From JASHPR01 sp963833885 (GTDB lineage Bacteria > Actinomycetota > Actinomycetes > Streptosporangiales > Streptosporangiaceae), in the NCBI GenBank assembly GCA_963833885.1, contig CAWHZU010000015.1, positions 62,001 through 126,000 of the forward strand: 64,000 nucleotides of DNA, in the 5' to 3' direction. Every line of letters begins with the position of its first letter. Position 1 is the first letter of the stretch. Shown in pieces: positions 8,986-18,438 of this stretch. The translations under genes and the position numbers were made by a program. Below the pieces are notes generated by a model. That model worked only from the letters and a program-made list of their open reading frames with translations, was not told the DNA's origin and made no database searches.

Positions 8986-10164
8986 TGGCAGCGCTCCTGG
9001 AACCGGTCCGGATCCTCGATCTGACCAGCGGCCCGCTGTCGTACTGCGGGCGCGTGCTCGCCGACCTCGGCGCCGACGTCGTGCTCGTCGAGCCGCCGGG
9101 CGGATCAGCCGCCCGGCGCGGCGGCGGGTGGTGACCTCGACGCCGATTTCGCCTTCACCGCGGCCGGCAAGCGGTCGGTCACCCTCGACCTCCGCGAGCC
9201 CGGCGGCGCCGCGGTGTTCCTGCGGCTGGCCGACCGGGCCGATGCGGTCATCAGCACGGCCATGCCAGGCGAGCTTGACCGGCACGGTCTGGGCCATCAG
9301 GCGCTGCTGGCCCGCAACCCCGCCCTCGTCTTTGCCTCGATCACTCCGTACGGGCTGTACGGCCCGCGGCGCGGCTGGCGGGGATCGGACCTGACAGCGT
9401 GGGCCGCCAGCGGTGCGCTGCCCGGTTACGGAGACCCTGACCGGGCCCCGCTCACGCCTCGGGAGGGCCTGGCACTCGCGGCGGGTGCGCTGAACGCGGC
9501 GATGGGGGTCGTGCTGGCGCTGGCGGCGCGCGAGCAGTCCGGGCGCGGCCAGCTCGTCGACATCTCTCTCCAGGAAGCCGTGCTCAGCGTCGCCCAGGAG
9601 TTCTCGCCGGTCCTGGCGCTGGAGACCGGGTCGCCGCAGCGCTACGGAAAGCGCCGCCGGTCCCCGCCGATGGGCCAGTACCGGGCGAGGGACGGCGCCG
9701 TGATGATCGTCGCCTTCACGCCCTGGCAGTGGCAGGCACTTGCGGACTGGATCAGCGCCGAGTGCGGACTCCCCGAAGTGCTGAGCGAGCGCTACGCGGG
9801 CACGCCGGGTGACCGCAGCCCGTACGTCGACGAGCTAGACGGCTGGATCGAGGACCTCACTCTTCGGTACGGCAAGCAGGAGTTCGCCGAGGAAGCGCAG
9901 CGCCGCGGCATCCCGGTCTGCCCGGTGAACTCCGTGCCGGACCTGCTGTCCGATCCGCACCTGGCGGCCACGGACAGCTGGCTGAGCGTGCCGTCGCCGG
10001 GCGGCACGGTGCGGATGCCTGCCCCGGCGCTGGCGGTCGATGGCGAACGGCTGCCGGTCGGCGCGATCCCGGCGGCCGGCGCGGACAACACCGGGATCCT
10101 GGCCGGAGAGCTCGGCGTCACGGACACGGAACTGCTGCGCCTGCGGCAGGCCGGAGCGGTCTAG
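8982..10164 (+). pseudogene. CaiB/BaiF CoA-transferase, one frame break
   Basis: It begins with two consecutive ATG codons overlapping the previous stop (ATGA). The N-terminal segment (LEPVRILDLTSGPLSYCGR, ADLGADVVLVEPPGG) reads in one frame to about 9115 and the remainder (DLDADFAFTAAGKRSVTLDL onward, about 350 residues) in another. The large part from 9214 contains typical family segments such as PALVFASITPYGLYGPRRGW and GQLVDISLQEAVLS. An intact enzyme would be about 394 residues. Its pairing with the preceding broken CaiB gene resembles two-gene CoA-transferase sets. Confidence 0.75.
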
Positions 10165-10194
10165 CGAGGAGCAGGAGGCTGGTCATGTTCGAAC

Positions 10195-11043
10195 TTGACG
10201 GGGAAGACGGCGGTCGTTACCGGCGGCGGCCGCGGTATCGGCCGCGGCATCACGTTGGCGCTGGCGACAGCCGGCGCCAACGTGGTCGTGGCGGGCCGGA
10301 CGCTCGAGCCGCTGGAGACCGCTGCCGCGCAGGCGCGCGAGCTCGGCGTTGCGGCGGTGCCGGTCGCGGCCGACATCACCGTCCGGGCCGACCTGGACCG
10401 GCTCGTAGCGGCCAGCCTGGAGCTGACCGGCTCGGTCGAGTGCTGGATCAACAACGCGGGCAGCGCCAGGCGGCAGGATGTCGGGCCGCTCATCGATCTG
10501 CGCGAGGACCAGTGGGATGCCGTCCAGGATCTGAATCTCAAGTGGTCGTTCTTCGCTTGCCAGGCTGCCGCGCGGATCATGTCCGGCGGGGGATCGATCA
10601 TCAACATCTCCTCCCGCAGCGGGTCTCAGCCCAACCCGATGACCGGGCATTACGGCGCGGCCAAGGCGGGCCTGGAGAATCTCACCGCCACCATGGCGGT
10701 CGAATGGGGACACCTGGGAATCCGGGTGAACGCGGTGGCGCCGGGCGTGGTGCTGACTCCCGAGAGCCTGGCCAGCGGCAGCATGAGCCGGCCGAGCCGG
10801 ATGGCGCGGCAGATCGAGACGATCCCGCTGCGCCGGCTCGGCGAGGTGCAGGACATCGGCGCGGTCTGCGCGTTCCTGGCGTCCGACGAGGCGGCCTGGA
10901 TCAGCGGGGAGACCATCCAGGTGACCGGCGGCAGCCGGATTCCGGTGGGGTACCTGACGTACATGCACCACATCACGCAGCAGCTGGCCAGCCAGGGCAT
11001 GGCGGCAGCGGACCCCATTGCTCCCGCCAGTAGCCGCCAGTAA
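10195..11043 (+). CDS. SDR-family oxidoreductase with start-proximal frame conflict
   Basis: The 282-residue frame opens at TTG 10195 and shows TGGGRGIG, NNAG, and a YGAAK active site (Tyr-x3-Lys), so it is a classical NAD(P)-dependent SDR. A strong GCAGGAGG site, however, precedes ATG 10185, which is out of frame. Deleting one T of the TT pair at 10195-10196 would give MFELTGKTAVVTGGG, a standard SDR N-terminus. The likely real start is therefore 10185 with a one-base insertion, either a sequence error or a mutation. It follows the CoA-transferase by 20 bases. Confidence 0.8.
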   Translation: MTGKTAVVTGGGRGIGRGITLALATAGANVVVAGRTLEPLETAAAQARELGVAAVPVAADITVRADLDRLVAASLELTGSVECWINNAGSARRQDVGPLIDLREDQWDAVQDLNLKWSFFACQAAARIMSGGGSIINISSRSGSQPNPMTGHYGAAKAGLENLTATMAVEWGHLGIRVNAVAPGVVLTPESLASGSMSRPSRMARQIETIPLRRLGEVQDIGAVCAFLASDEAAWISGETIQVTGGSRIPVGYLTYMHHITQQLASQGMAAADPIAPASSRQ

Positions 11044-11079
11044 AGTATAGAAGATGATAAAGAATAGGTGGAATAGGCA

Positions 11080-12018
11080 GTGGTCATGACGCGTGGGCCG
11101 GTGCCCGAGGAGACCGTCATCAAGTACTTCGATGAGCTCTCGAACTGGGGTCGCTGGGGTTCTGACGACGAGGCGGGGACACTCAACCTCATCACCGCGC
11201 AGTCCAGGGCCAGGGCTGCCGGACTGGTCCGCGACGGCATCTCGGTCTCCTGCAGCCGGATGCTCGCGCCGCGGCCCAGCCGCTGGGTCGGCTTCGAGTA
11301 CACCCACCGGATGAACTCCTCCGGTGAAGCGGCGCCCGCGGACGGCGCCGGGATCGCTTCGGACTGGTTCGGGCTGAGCTTCCACGGCTTTGAGCACACC
11401 CACCTGGATGCGCACTCGCACGTGTTCTGGAACGGCCAGATGTACAACGGCCGGAGCGCGGCGCTGTGCACGACGGCGCGTGGCGCCCTTGCCGGGGGCG
11501 TGGAACCCGCCCTGGACGGGATCGTGAGCCGCGGGCTGCTCATCGACGGACCGCAGATCCGCGGCAAGGACTGGCTGGACCCGGGTGAGGGACTGTACCC
11601 GGATGAGCTCGACAGCTGGCTGGCGGCGCAGTCGCTGCGGGCCGAACCCGGTGACGTGCTCTGGGTCCGCACCGGCCGTGATGCGGCAGACCAGGCTGGC
11701 CACGGCTATGACCAGGGGGCGGAAGGCAGCCCCGGGCTGTCTCCAGCGTGCCTGCCCTGGCTGCGGGAGAATGACGTCTCGGTGCTGATCTCCGACGTCG
11801 CCAACGATGTCCGGCCGTCACCGTATGAGCGGCTGGGCAGTCCCGTTCACGTTATCGGCATCGTCGCCATGGGCATGTGGCTTGTCGACAACGCGCAACT
11901 CGAGCCGCTCCTGCGCGAGTGCCGCCGGAGCGGGCGGTATGAGTTCATGTCGGTCGTCGTGCCGCTGGCACTGCGGCGGGCGACCGGATCACCGGTCAAC
12001 CCGGTGGCGGTGTTCTGA
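11080..12018 (+). CDS. Cyclase-family metal-dependent hydrolase (kynurenine formamidase-like)
   Basis: A 312-residue member of the cyclase/kynurenine-formamidase fold. The metal-binding signature is seen as HGFEHTHLDAHSHVFW, with the THxDxxxH pattern expected to bind Mn or Zn. The reading frame can start at GTG 11080 or ATG 11086; an AGGTGG lies upstream, after an AT-rich stretch at 11041-11070 that probably holds a promoter. Family members hydrolyse cyclic amides, lactones or isatin-like rings. Here, among acyl-CoA genes, a lactone or ring-opening step is plausible but unproven. Confidence 0.75.
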   Translation: MVMTRGPVPEETVIKYFDELSNWGRWGSDDEAGTLNLITAQSRARAAGLVRDGISVSCSRMLAPRPSRWVGFEYTHRMNSSGEAAPADGAGIASDWFGLSFHGFEHTHLDAHSHVFWNGQMYNGRSAALCTTARGALAGGVEPALDGIVSRGLLIDGPQIRGKDWLDPGEGLYPDELDSWLAAQSLRAEPGDVLWVRTGRDAADQAGHGYDQGAEGSPGLSPACLPWLRENDVSVLISDVANDVRPSPYERLGSPVHVIGIVAMGMWLVDNAQLEPLLRECRRSGRYEFMSVVVPLALRRATGSPVNPVAVF

Positions 12019-12032
12019 CAGGAGCCGAAGGG

Positions 12033-13685
12033 ATGGGCGTGACCCAGGACAGCGCGCTGGCCGGACTGCGCAGCGACTACCGGCGTACCGGTCAGCATCG
12101 CGGCATCATGCTCGGGCAGGCGCTAGCAGCCGCCGTGGCCGCCCACCCGGACGATCAAATCCTCTTCCTGGGCGACTCGGCCGAGCAGCTCACGGTGGGC
12201 GAGCTCTGGCTCGACGCACTGGCCCTGGCAGGGGCTTTGCGGCGGGACGGGATGCGTACGGGCGAGGTCGTCGGCATCCTGCTGCCCAACAGCCGCCGGG
12301 CCTGGGCGATATATCTCGCCTGCGTGGCCGCCGGAGCCGTCGTCGTCCCGATCCCGCCCACGCAGGGCATCACCGAGGCGGCGTACTGCCTGGATGACTC
12401 CGGCGCGCGGCGGTTCTTCGTGGCCGACCGATGGCGGCGGACCGACTTCGCCGGGGCGCTCGGGCCAGTGCGCGCCGCGCGATCGCTGCGGAGCATCACC
12501 GTGGTCGGCGAGAGCATTCCGGCCGATTGCGTGCCGTTCTCGCTGCTCGAGCGGGTAATGCGCGAAAGGCCGGCGCCCGCCGCGCAGGAGTTGGCCGACG
12601 GCGACGCCAGCGCCGACGCCTTCCTGTGCTACACCTCGGGCAGCACGGCCAGGGCCAAGGGCGCGCGGCATACCCACGACACATTCCTGGCCGAGCTGCT
12701 GCAGATGCACGACCGGTTCCCTGGCCAGCCGGTCACCTTCACCGCGCGGCCGCTGGGCACCATGGCGGGTCTGCTGGCAGTCCTGCGGGCCATGCTGATG
12801 CCAGGCCGGACCGTCGTCATGGATCGCTGGGAGACCACCGCGGTGATCGAGCTCGTCCGCGAGCATCAGGTGACGCACCTGCCGACGGTCCCTTTCATGC
12901 TGACGACGGTGCTGGACGAACTGGAGGCGGCGGGCTCGCGGCTGCCCAGCCTGGCCGATGTCTCCTGCGGCGGGTCAAGCGTCCCGGCCGCGCTGATCGA
13001 GCGGGCCGGTGAGCTCGGCATCCTGGCCTACCGGCTGTTCGGGTCGACGGAGCATCCGACCGTCACCTCCGGGCACCCGGGCGAGGACCTGCTGCTGCGG
13101 GCCGGCACGGATGGCGTGCTGCAGCGCGGCGCAACGCTGAAGATCGTGGACGCCGACGGCCGGGAGGCAGCCGCCGGCCAGCCGGGAGAGATCCTGACCA
13201 GAGGGCCCGACCAGTTCGTCGGCTATCTCGACCCGGCCGCCAACAAGGCCGCTTTCACCGCCGACGGCTGGCTGCGCAGCGGTGACCTGGGGCACCTGAC
13301 TCCGACCGGGCACCTGAACGTGACCGGGCGGGCCAAGGACCTCATCATAAGGGCCGGGCTCAACCTCGCTCCGGCCGCGATCGAGGACGTCCTCGCCCGC
13401 CATCCGCGCGTGGCCGAGGTAGCGGTCGTCGGCGTGGCCGACCGGCGGTACGGGGAACGGCCGGCTGCGTTCGTCGTCCTGCGCGAGCCGGGACAGCTGT
13501 CGCTCGCGGACGTCCGGCGGCATTTTGAGCAGGCCGGCGTGGCCCGGCAAAAGACACCCGAGTACGTGGTCGTGCGCGACTCGATGCCGCGCACGGCTAG
13601 CGGCAAGATCGCCAAGCGGCTGCTCAAGGACGAACTCGAGGCCGTTCTCAGCGCCGGCCAGGACGAGGCCGGAGCGGTTTCGTGA
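12033..13685 (+). CDS. ANL-superfamily acyl-CoA synthetase
   Basis: A 550-residue AMP-forming ligase that would activate a carboxylic acid via an acyl-adenylate to its CoA thioester. The P-loop YTSGSTARAKG lies at residues 200-210, the A5-type motif is GSTEHPT, the hinge region GWLRSGDLGH is intact, and the catalytic lysine is Lys525 in TASGKIAKR. AGGAG precedes the ATG. It is 15 bases after the cyclase-family gene and 71 bases before an acyl-CoA dehydrogenase, so activation and first oxidation are probably co-expressed. Confidence 0.9.
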   Translation: MGVTQDSALAGLRSDYRRTGQHRGIMLGQALAAAVAAHPDDQILFLGDSAEQLTVGELWLDALALAGALRRDGMRTGEVVGILLPNSRRAWAIYLACVAAGAVVVPIPPTQGITEAAYCLDDSGARRFFVADRWRRTDFAGALGPVRAARSLRSITVVGESIPADCVPFSLLERVMRERPAPAAQELADGDASADAFLCYTSGSTARAKGARHTHDTFLAELLQMHDRFPGQPVTFTARPLGTMAGLLAVLRAMLMPGRTVVMDRWETTAVIELVREHQVTHLPTVPFMLTTVLDELEAAGSRLPSLADVSCGGSSVPAALIERAGELGILAYRLFGSTEHPTVTSGHPGEDLLLRAGTDGVLQRGATLKIVDADGREAAAGQPGEILTRGPDQFVGYLDPAANKAAFTADGWLRSGDLGHLTPTGHLNVTGRAKDLIIRAGLNLAPAAIEDVLARHPRVAEVAVVGVADRRYGERPAAFVVLREPGQLSLADVRRHFEQAGVARQKTPEYVVVRDSMPRTASGKIAKRLLKDELEAVLSAGQDEAGAVS

Positions 13686-13756
13686 CCCGGCGCCACGACC
13701 AGACCACTATGCGCACCCTGGAAGTCGCCACGCTGTCCGTACGGAGAGGCTGACCC

Positions 13757-14902
13757 ATGGATTTCGGCTGGAGCGAGGATGAGGCGGAGCTCCGCACCGA
13801 GCTGCATACCTACATCGAGGATCACCTGATGCCGGGCTGGTCGTTCTTTGAGCGGGACATGCCGACGCCAGCCCGGATCGAGGACGTCATCACGTTCTGC
13901 AAGGGACTGGCGGAGCGCGGGCTTCTCGTGCCCGCCTGGCCGGAAGAATACGGCGGGCGCGGCGCGTCCCGGTGGGCGCAGGTCGTCATCAGCGAGGAGA
14001 TGCGCGCGGTCTCCGAGCCCCGCGGCCCCCAGTACATGAACGTGAACTGGATCGGCCCGGCCATCATGGAGCTGGGCACCGATATCCAGAAGGAGCGCTA
14101 CATGGGGCCGATCGCGGCTGGCGAGGCGATGTGGTGCCAGGGTTTCTCCGAGCCCGACGCTGGCTCCGACCTGTCGGCGCTGCGGACCGCGGCCGTCCGC
14201 GACGGGGACCACTACGTCGTCAACGGCCAGAAGATCTGGACGTCCTACGCGCACGCCGCGGACTTCTGCTTCGTTCTCGTCCGCACCGCCGCAACCGAGA
14301 ATCCGCGCCGCGGCATCTCGGTGCTGCTGGTGCCGATGGACCTGCCCGGCGTCGAGGTCCGGGAGATCCCGACCCTCGGGATCCGGCACCTCGTGCACGA
14401 GGTGTTCTTCCACGACGTGCAAGTGCCGGTGGACTGCCGCCTGGGAGAGGAGAACGAGGGCTGGCGGATCATCCGGACGCTGCTGGCCAACGAGCGGGCG
14501 CAGAACTCGCGGCATTCGGCCATCGAGGGCGCGCTGGACCGGCTCGTAGACGAGGCGCTGGCAGCGGACGCGGACACTGAGGACGGCAGCTTCTGGGAGC
14601 ACATGGGCCGGGCCGCAGCGTGGACGGCCGCGAGCCGGGTGCTGAATTACGCCGCCGTTCAGGCCTGGAGCGACGACTCGGCCGAATTCCCGAACCTTGC
14701 CGCGGTCTACCGGGCGTCGATGGCGCAGATGGAGCTGGGCGCGGCCCAGACCTTCATCGACGTGCTCGGCCCTGACGCCTTGCTGACCACCTCGCGCGGC
14801 GACTGGCAGATGGCAGGCGGAACGCTGTCCACCATCGGCGCTGGCTCACTGGAGATGCAGCTCAATAACGTGGCCTGGTACATACTCGGGCTGCCGAAGT
14901 GA
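13757..14902 (+). CDS. Acyl-CoA dehydrogenase, paralogue of the 3471 gene
   Basis: A 381-residue ACAD with WCQGFSEPDAGSDL, NGQKIWTSYAHAAD and the C-terminal GAGSLEMQLNNVAW. It matches the 3471 gene closely throughout, including the unusual YIEDHLMPGW start and MNVNWIGPAIMELG, so the two arose by duplication. Unlike its paralogue it is not followed by a small ACAD partner; its stop overlaps a GTG (GTGA) leading into a broken ligase gene. The product presumably dehydrogenates the acyl-CoA made by one of the flanking synthetases. Confidence 0.9.
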   Translation: MDFGWSEDEAELRTELHTYIEDHLMPGWSFFERDMPTPARIEDVITFCKGLAERGLLVPAWPEEYGGRGASRWAQVVISEEMRAVSEPRGPQYMNVNWIGPAIMELGTDIQKERYMGPIAAGEAMWCQGFSEPDAGSDLSALRTAAVRDGDHYVVNGQKIWTSYAHAADFCFVLVRTAATENPRRGISVLLVPMDLPGVEVREIPTLGIRHLVHEVFFHDVQVPVDCRLGEENEGWRIIRTLLANERAQNSRHSAIEGALDRLVDEALAADADTEDGSFWEHMGRAAAWTAASRVLNYAAVQAWSDDSAEFPNLAAVYRASMAQMELGAAQTFIDVLGPDALLTTSRGDWQMAGGTLSTIGAGSLEMQLNNVAWYILGLPK

Positions 14903-16515
14903 CCGTCGCCGGCCCCAGCGAGCCGGGGGACTGGCCAGGCGCAGTGCGCCGCCGATCCGGGTCTGGTGCTGCCGGCGGTCATCGCCCGGCGGGCGGCCGA
15001 GAACCCAGACCGCGCGTTCCTGGTCGAAATCGCCGGCCGGTCAATGACGTATCAGCAGACCTGGCAGGCGATCCGCCAGTGGATGGCGGCCCTGGCGCGC
15101 GCCGGGATCAGCGCCGGCGACGCTGTCGCCTCGTTCCTGCCGCAGTCTGCTGACGCCCAGCTGCTCTGGCTGGCCAATGCGCTGCTCGGTGCCCGGCACG
15201 TGCCAGTGAACCCGCAGCTGCGCGGCGAGTTCCTGCGCCACGTGCTGCGCGACGCCGGGGTCCGGCAGGGCGTTCGTACGGCCGGACCAGGTGCGCCGGC
15301 CTGCGTGCGGCGGGCCTGCCGGCGGGACATCGAGCTGGTGCAGGTCGGCGCGGTGCACTGGGGCCGCGTGCTCGCCGCGGCGGAGCCGGCCGCCGAGCCC
15401 GCCCAGCCCACCGCCGGCGACGTGGCGACCGTCATCTATACCTCCGGCACCACCGGGCCTGCCAAGGGCGTCCTGGTGACCTGGGGTCAGATCACCAATG
15501 CCGTCGGGCTGCGGCCGCGTCAGCTGCTGGGGCCGGAGGACGCGTACTTCACGCCGTGGCCGCCGTTCCACGTAATGGGCCTGACTCCGATGGCCATCAT
15601 GGCCGACGTGGGCGGGCGGGTTGTGCTGCGCGACGGCCCGTCGATCTCGCGGTTCTGGAGCGACATCGACGAGCATGGCTGTACCTGCGCCACGATCGGC
15701 CCGATCGCGCGGCTGCTGATGGACCAGCCGGTCCGTCCCGATGACTCCCAGCACGCGCTCCGGTCGGTGATCATGGGACCGGCCGTGCCGGACGTCGATG
15801 AGTTCCGGGCCCGGTTCGGGCTCGAGGCGATGGCCGTGTACGGCAGCAGCGAGATCGCCTACCCGCTCGTCAGCCGGCAGCTGCATCAGGCCAACCGGCA
15901 TCTCGTCGGCAGGCTCAGGACCGGCTACGCCGCCCGGATCGTCGACGAGAGCGCTGCGAGACGTGCCGGACGGATCGGTCGGGCGAGCTGCTGATACGGC
16001 CGCCCGAGCCGTGCCTGGCAAGTCCCGGCTACCTCGGCCGGCCGGAACTGACTGCCCGAGCCTGGACCGGGGGGTACTTCCGCACCGGCGATGCGTTCAT
16101 CCGCCATCCGGACGGCACCTTTGAGTTCCGTGACCGGCTGACCGACACCATCCGCCGGTTCGGCGAGAACATCTCCTCCACTGCGGTCGAGCACGCGATC
16201 GTGGCCGTGGACGGGGTGCTGGAATGCGCAGTCGTTGGCGTCCCTGACGAGATCTCCGGCCAGGCGATCCACCTGGCCGTCGTGCCGGCCGCGGGTTCCG
16301 GGCTCGACCCGGCGGCGCTCAGCGGCACCCTGGAATCGGTGCTGCCGCGGTTCATGCTGCCCGCGTACATCAGCCTGTGGGATCAGCTGCCGAAGACGCC
16401 CAACGGCAAGATCCGCAAGGAGCAGATCCGGGCGGGCGGCGTGCCCGCCGACGCCTGGCGGCGCGACCCGGAGGTCAGCCGAAGCCGCGCAGCCGGTCCT
16501 CGGGCGCCTGGTTGA
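14899..16515 (+). pseudogene. ANL acyl-CoA synthetase, multiple frame breaks
   Basis: The GTGA-coupled start at 14899 reads for about 15 codons before the frame shifts near 14945; the main body then reads from 14966 with YTSGTTGPAKG and YGSSEIAY. Near 15955 and again at 15981-15983 (GGG where GG is expected) the frame changes twice within 30 bases, and the C-terminal domain (GELLIRPPEP, GGYFRTGDAFI, PKTPNGKIRK) runs on to 16515. A stretch around 15265-15330 also looks out of frame. The C-terminal catalytic lysine motif survives. No intact enzyme can be made without correction. Confidence 0.75.
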
Positions 16516-16657
16516 TCTGCTGCCGCAGCCGGGACTTCTGCACCTTCCCAGCGGCAGTGCGCGGCAGATCGGGCTTGATGACGAGCATCTCGGAAGTCTT
16601 CTGCCGGGCGACGCCAGCGGCTATGAAGTGAGCCCGGACGTCGCCGAGGCTGCTGAG
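16475..16657 (-). pseudogene. Remnant of an ANL synthetase C-terminus
   Basis: The minus strand reads about 61 codons ending in TGA that form the end of an acyl-CoA synthetase: LGDVRAHFIAAGVARQKTSE, then PDLPRTAAGKVQKSRLRQQ with the A10 catalytic-lysine motif. The wording parallels the 12033 protein (ADVRRHFEQAGVARQKTPE). No upstream body of the gene exists; the frame loses similarity beyond 16657. It overlaps the 3' end of the plus-strand broken ligase, so two gene ends have been brought together tail to tail. Confidence 0.7.
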
Positions 16658-16768
16658 ACGAAGTTTCCATCGATCGTCGTCGAGATATCGGCCACGGAGC
16701 GGCTCCTACCGTTAGCGGTACAGGGTGGTTGTGCTGGCTGCCCTGCTTGAGGCTCTTCGCAAATCATT

Positions 16769-16781
16769 TATCTTATAGATA
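16769..16781. promoter_or_regulatory. 13-base palindrome before ligase gene
   Basis: TATCTTATAGATA is a perfect dyad (five-base arms around TAT) within the short AT-rich interval 16755-16785 that separates the remnant from the next ligase gene. It is a plausible operator or promoter element; no regulator can be assigned. The rest of 16658-16929 shows no convincing coding sequence. Confidence 0.35.
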
Positions 16782-16929
16782 CGATTGTCGTCGTACCAAG
16801 GCGTCAGCCGTCATTGTTGCTGTTCGGTCCGCATTCGCGCTAGTGCGCGGCGCCGCCGGGGCAGGCGAGGTCGGCCGATGTCCTGGCGTGGCGATGCCGG
16901 AACCTCGAGGGTGGCGGGCGGTAGAGCTG

Positions 16930-18438
16930 GTGAACCTGAGTTTGCTGCTGGACATGGCTGCTGATGGTTTCGGCGGCCGGGTGGTTGTGGGTGACCGCCG
17001 GGACGGCATCTCCGCGGTCGGCCTGCGGGAGCAATCGGCCCGCGCCGCTAGCCGGCTCACGTCGGCCGGGGCCACGGCGCTTGTCTATGTGGCCGCGAAC
17101 GGGCCGGCCCTGCCAGTCGCGCTGTTCGCTGCGGCGCGGGCGGGGATTCCGCTGGTGCCGCTCAACTACCGCCTTGGCCGGCAGCAGCTTGATCAGCTGC
17201 TCGCCCAGCACCATGGTGCTGTGTGCGTCGCGGATCGGGCGCACGCGGAGGCAGCCGGGCGGGCAGGCCTGCCCTGCCAGACACCCGAGGAGTTCCTGGC
17301 TGACTCCGCAGGGCCCGCAGAGGTGCAAGAGCCGCCCGACACCGGCGCGCCGGCCGTGCTGATTTACACCAGCGGGACAACGTCGGCGCCCAAGGGCGTC
17401 CTGCTATGGCATCAGAACCTGGTGGCCTACGTGCTCGGCACGGTCGAGTTCGGCTCAGCCGGCGAGGATGAGGCGGCTCTAATGAGCGTGCCGCCGTATC
17501 ACATTTCCGCGATCTCGAACGTGCTGACCAGCGTGTTCGCCGGGCGCCGGCTCGTGACTCTCGAGCCGTTCACGCCCCAGGGCTGGGTTGAGCTGGTGCG
17601 CGACCAGGCGATCACCAACGCCATGGTGGTGCCGACGATGCTGGCCCGGATCATGGAAACGCCCGGACTGGACCGGTCGGTCCCGTCCCTGAAGGCGCTT
17701 GCCTACGGCGGTGCGAAGATACCGCTCCGAGTGATCGAGACCGCTCTGCACGAATGGCCGACTGTCGATTTCGTGAACGCCTACGGACTGACCGAGACAA
17801 GCTCCACAATCACGGTGCTCGGGCCCGCCGAGCACCGGGAGGCGGTCGCTTCCGACGATCCGCAGCTGCGGGGCCGCCTCGCCTCGGCCGGGATGGCTGT
17901 ACCCGGCGTCGAACTGGAGATTCGCGACGAGACGGGCGCCGCTGTGCCTGCCAGCGTGAGCGGCCGGATATGGGTGCGCGGCGAGCAGGTTTCGGCTGAG
18001 TACGCGGGGCAGGACTCCGTCATTGACGCCCGCGGCTTCTTCGACACCCGCGACCGCGGCAGGCTCGACGCGCATGGGTACCTGTTCATCGAGGGCCGGG
18101 AGGACGACACCATCATCCGCGGCGCTGAGAACATTGCCCCGGCTGAAATTGAGGAAGTGCTGCTGACCCACCCCGATGTCATCGACGCGGCTGTCGTCGG
18201 GATCCCGGACGAGGAATGGGGCCAGCGGCTGGAAGCCGTTGTCGTCGGGAGGGGCGGTAGCCAGATTGACGCCGAGGCGCTCCGCGCCTACGTCCGGCGG
18301 ACCTTGCGTGGGTCGAAAACGCCCGATGCCATTGCGTGCTGGCCCGAGCTGCCCCGTACTGAGACTGGCAAGCTACTTCGCCGCGAGATCATCCGCGCGC
18401 TCATCGACGATTCCGTGCCCGACCAGCAAGACACGTGA
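16930..18438 (+). CDS. ANL-superfamily acyl-CoA synthetase
   Basis: About 502 residues from GTG 16930 (VNLSLLLDMA); an ATG at 16894 is an alternative and neither has a strong ribosome site. GTG 16930 is preferred because the homologous fused ligase at 52817-55423 starts at the same alignment point. Motifs are complete: YTSGTTSAPKG, AYGLTETSSTI, GREDDTIIRGAENIAP and ELPRTETGKLLRR. It is clearly the closest relative of the N-terminal half of that fusion protein. Its stop overlaps a GTG, coupling it to the serine hydrolase gene. Confidence 0.85.
   Translation: MNLSLLLDMAADGFGGRVVVGDRRDGISAVGLREQSARAASRLTSAGATALVYVAANGPALPVALFAAARAGIPLVPLNYRLGRQQLDQLLAQHHGAVCVADRAHAEAAGRAGLPCQTPEEFLADSAGPAEVQEPPDTGAPAVLIYTSGTTSAPKGVLLWHQNLVAYVLGTVEFGSAGEDEAALMSVPPYHISAISNVLTSVFAGRRLVTLEPFTPQGWVELVRDQAITNAMVVPTMLARIMETPGLDRSVPSLKALAYGGAKIPLRVIETALHEWPTVDFVNAYGLTETSSTITVLGPAEHREAVASDDPQLRGRLASAGMAVPGVELEIRDETGAAVPASVSGRIWVRGEQVSAEYAGQDSVIDARGFFDTRDRGRLDAHGYLFIEGREDDTIIRGAENIAPAEIEEVLLTHPDVIDAAVVGIPDEEWGQRLEAVVVGRGGSQIDAEALRAYVRRTLRGSKTPDAIACWPELPRTETGKLLRREIIRALIDDSVPDQQDT

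Noticed and set aside
13223..14602. 459-codon minus-strand frame
   Set aside because: It lies opposite the ANL and ACAD genes, with composition of an antisense shadow and no recognisable motif.
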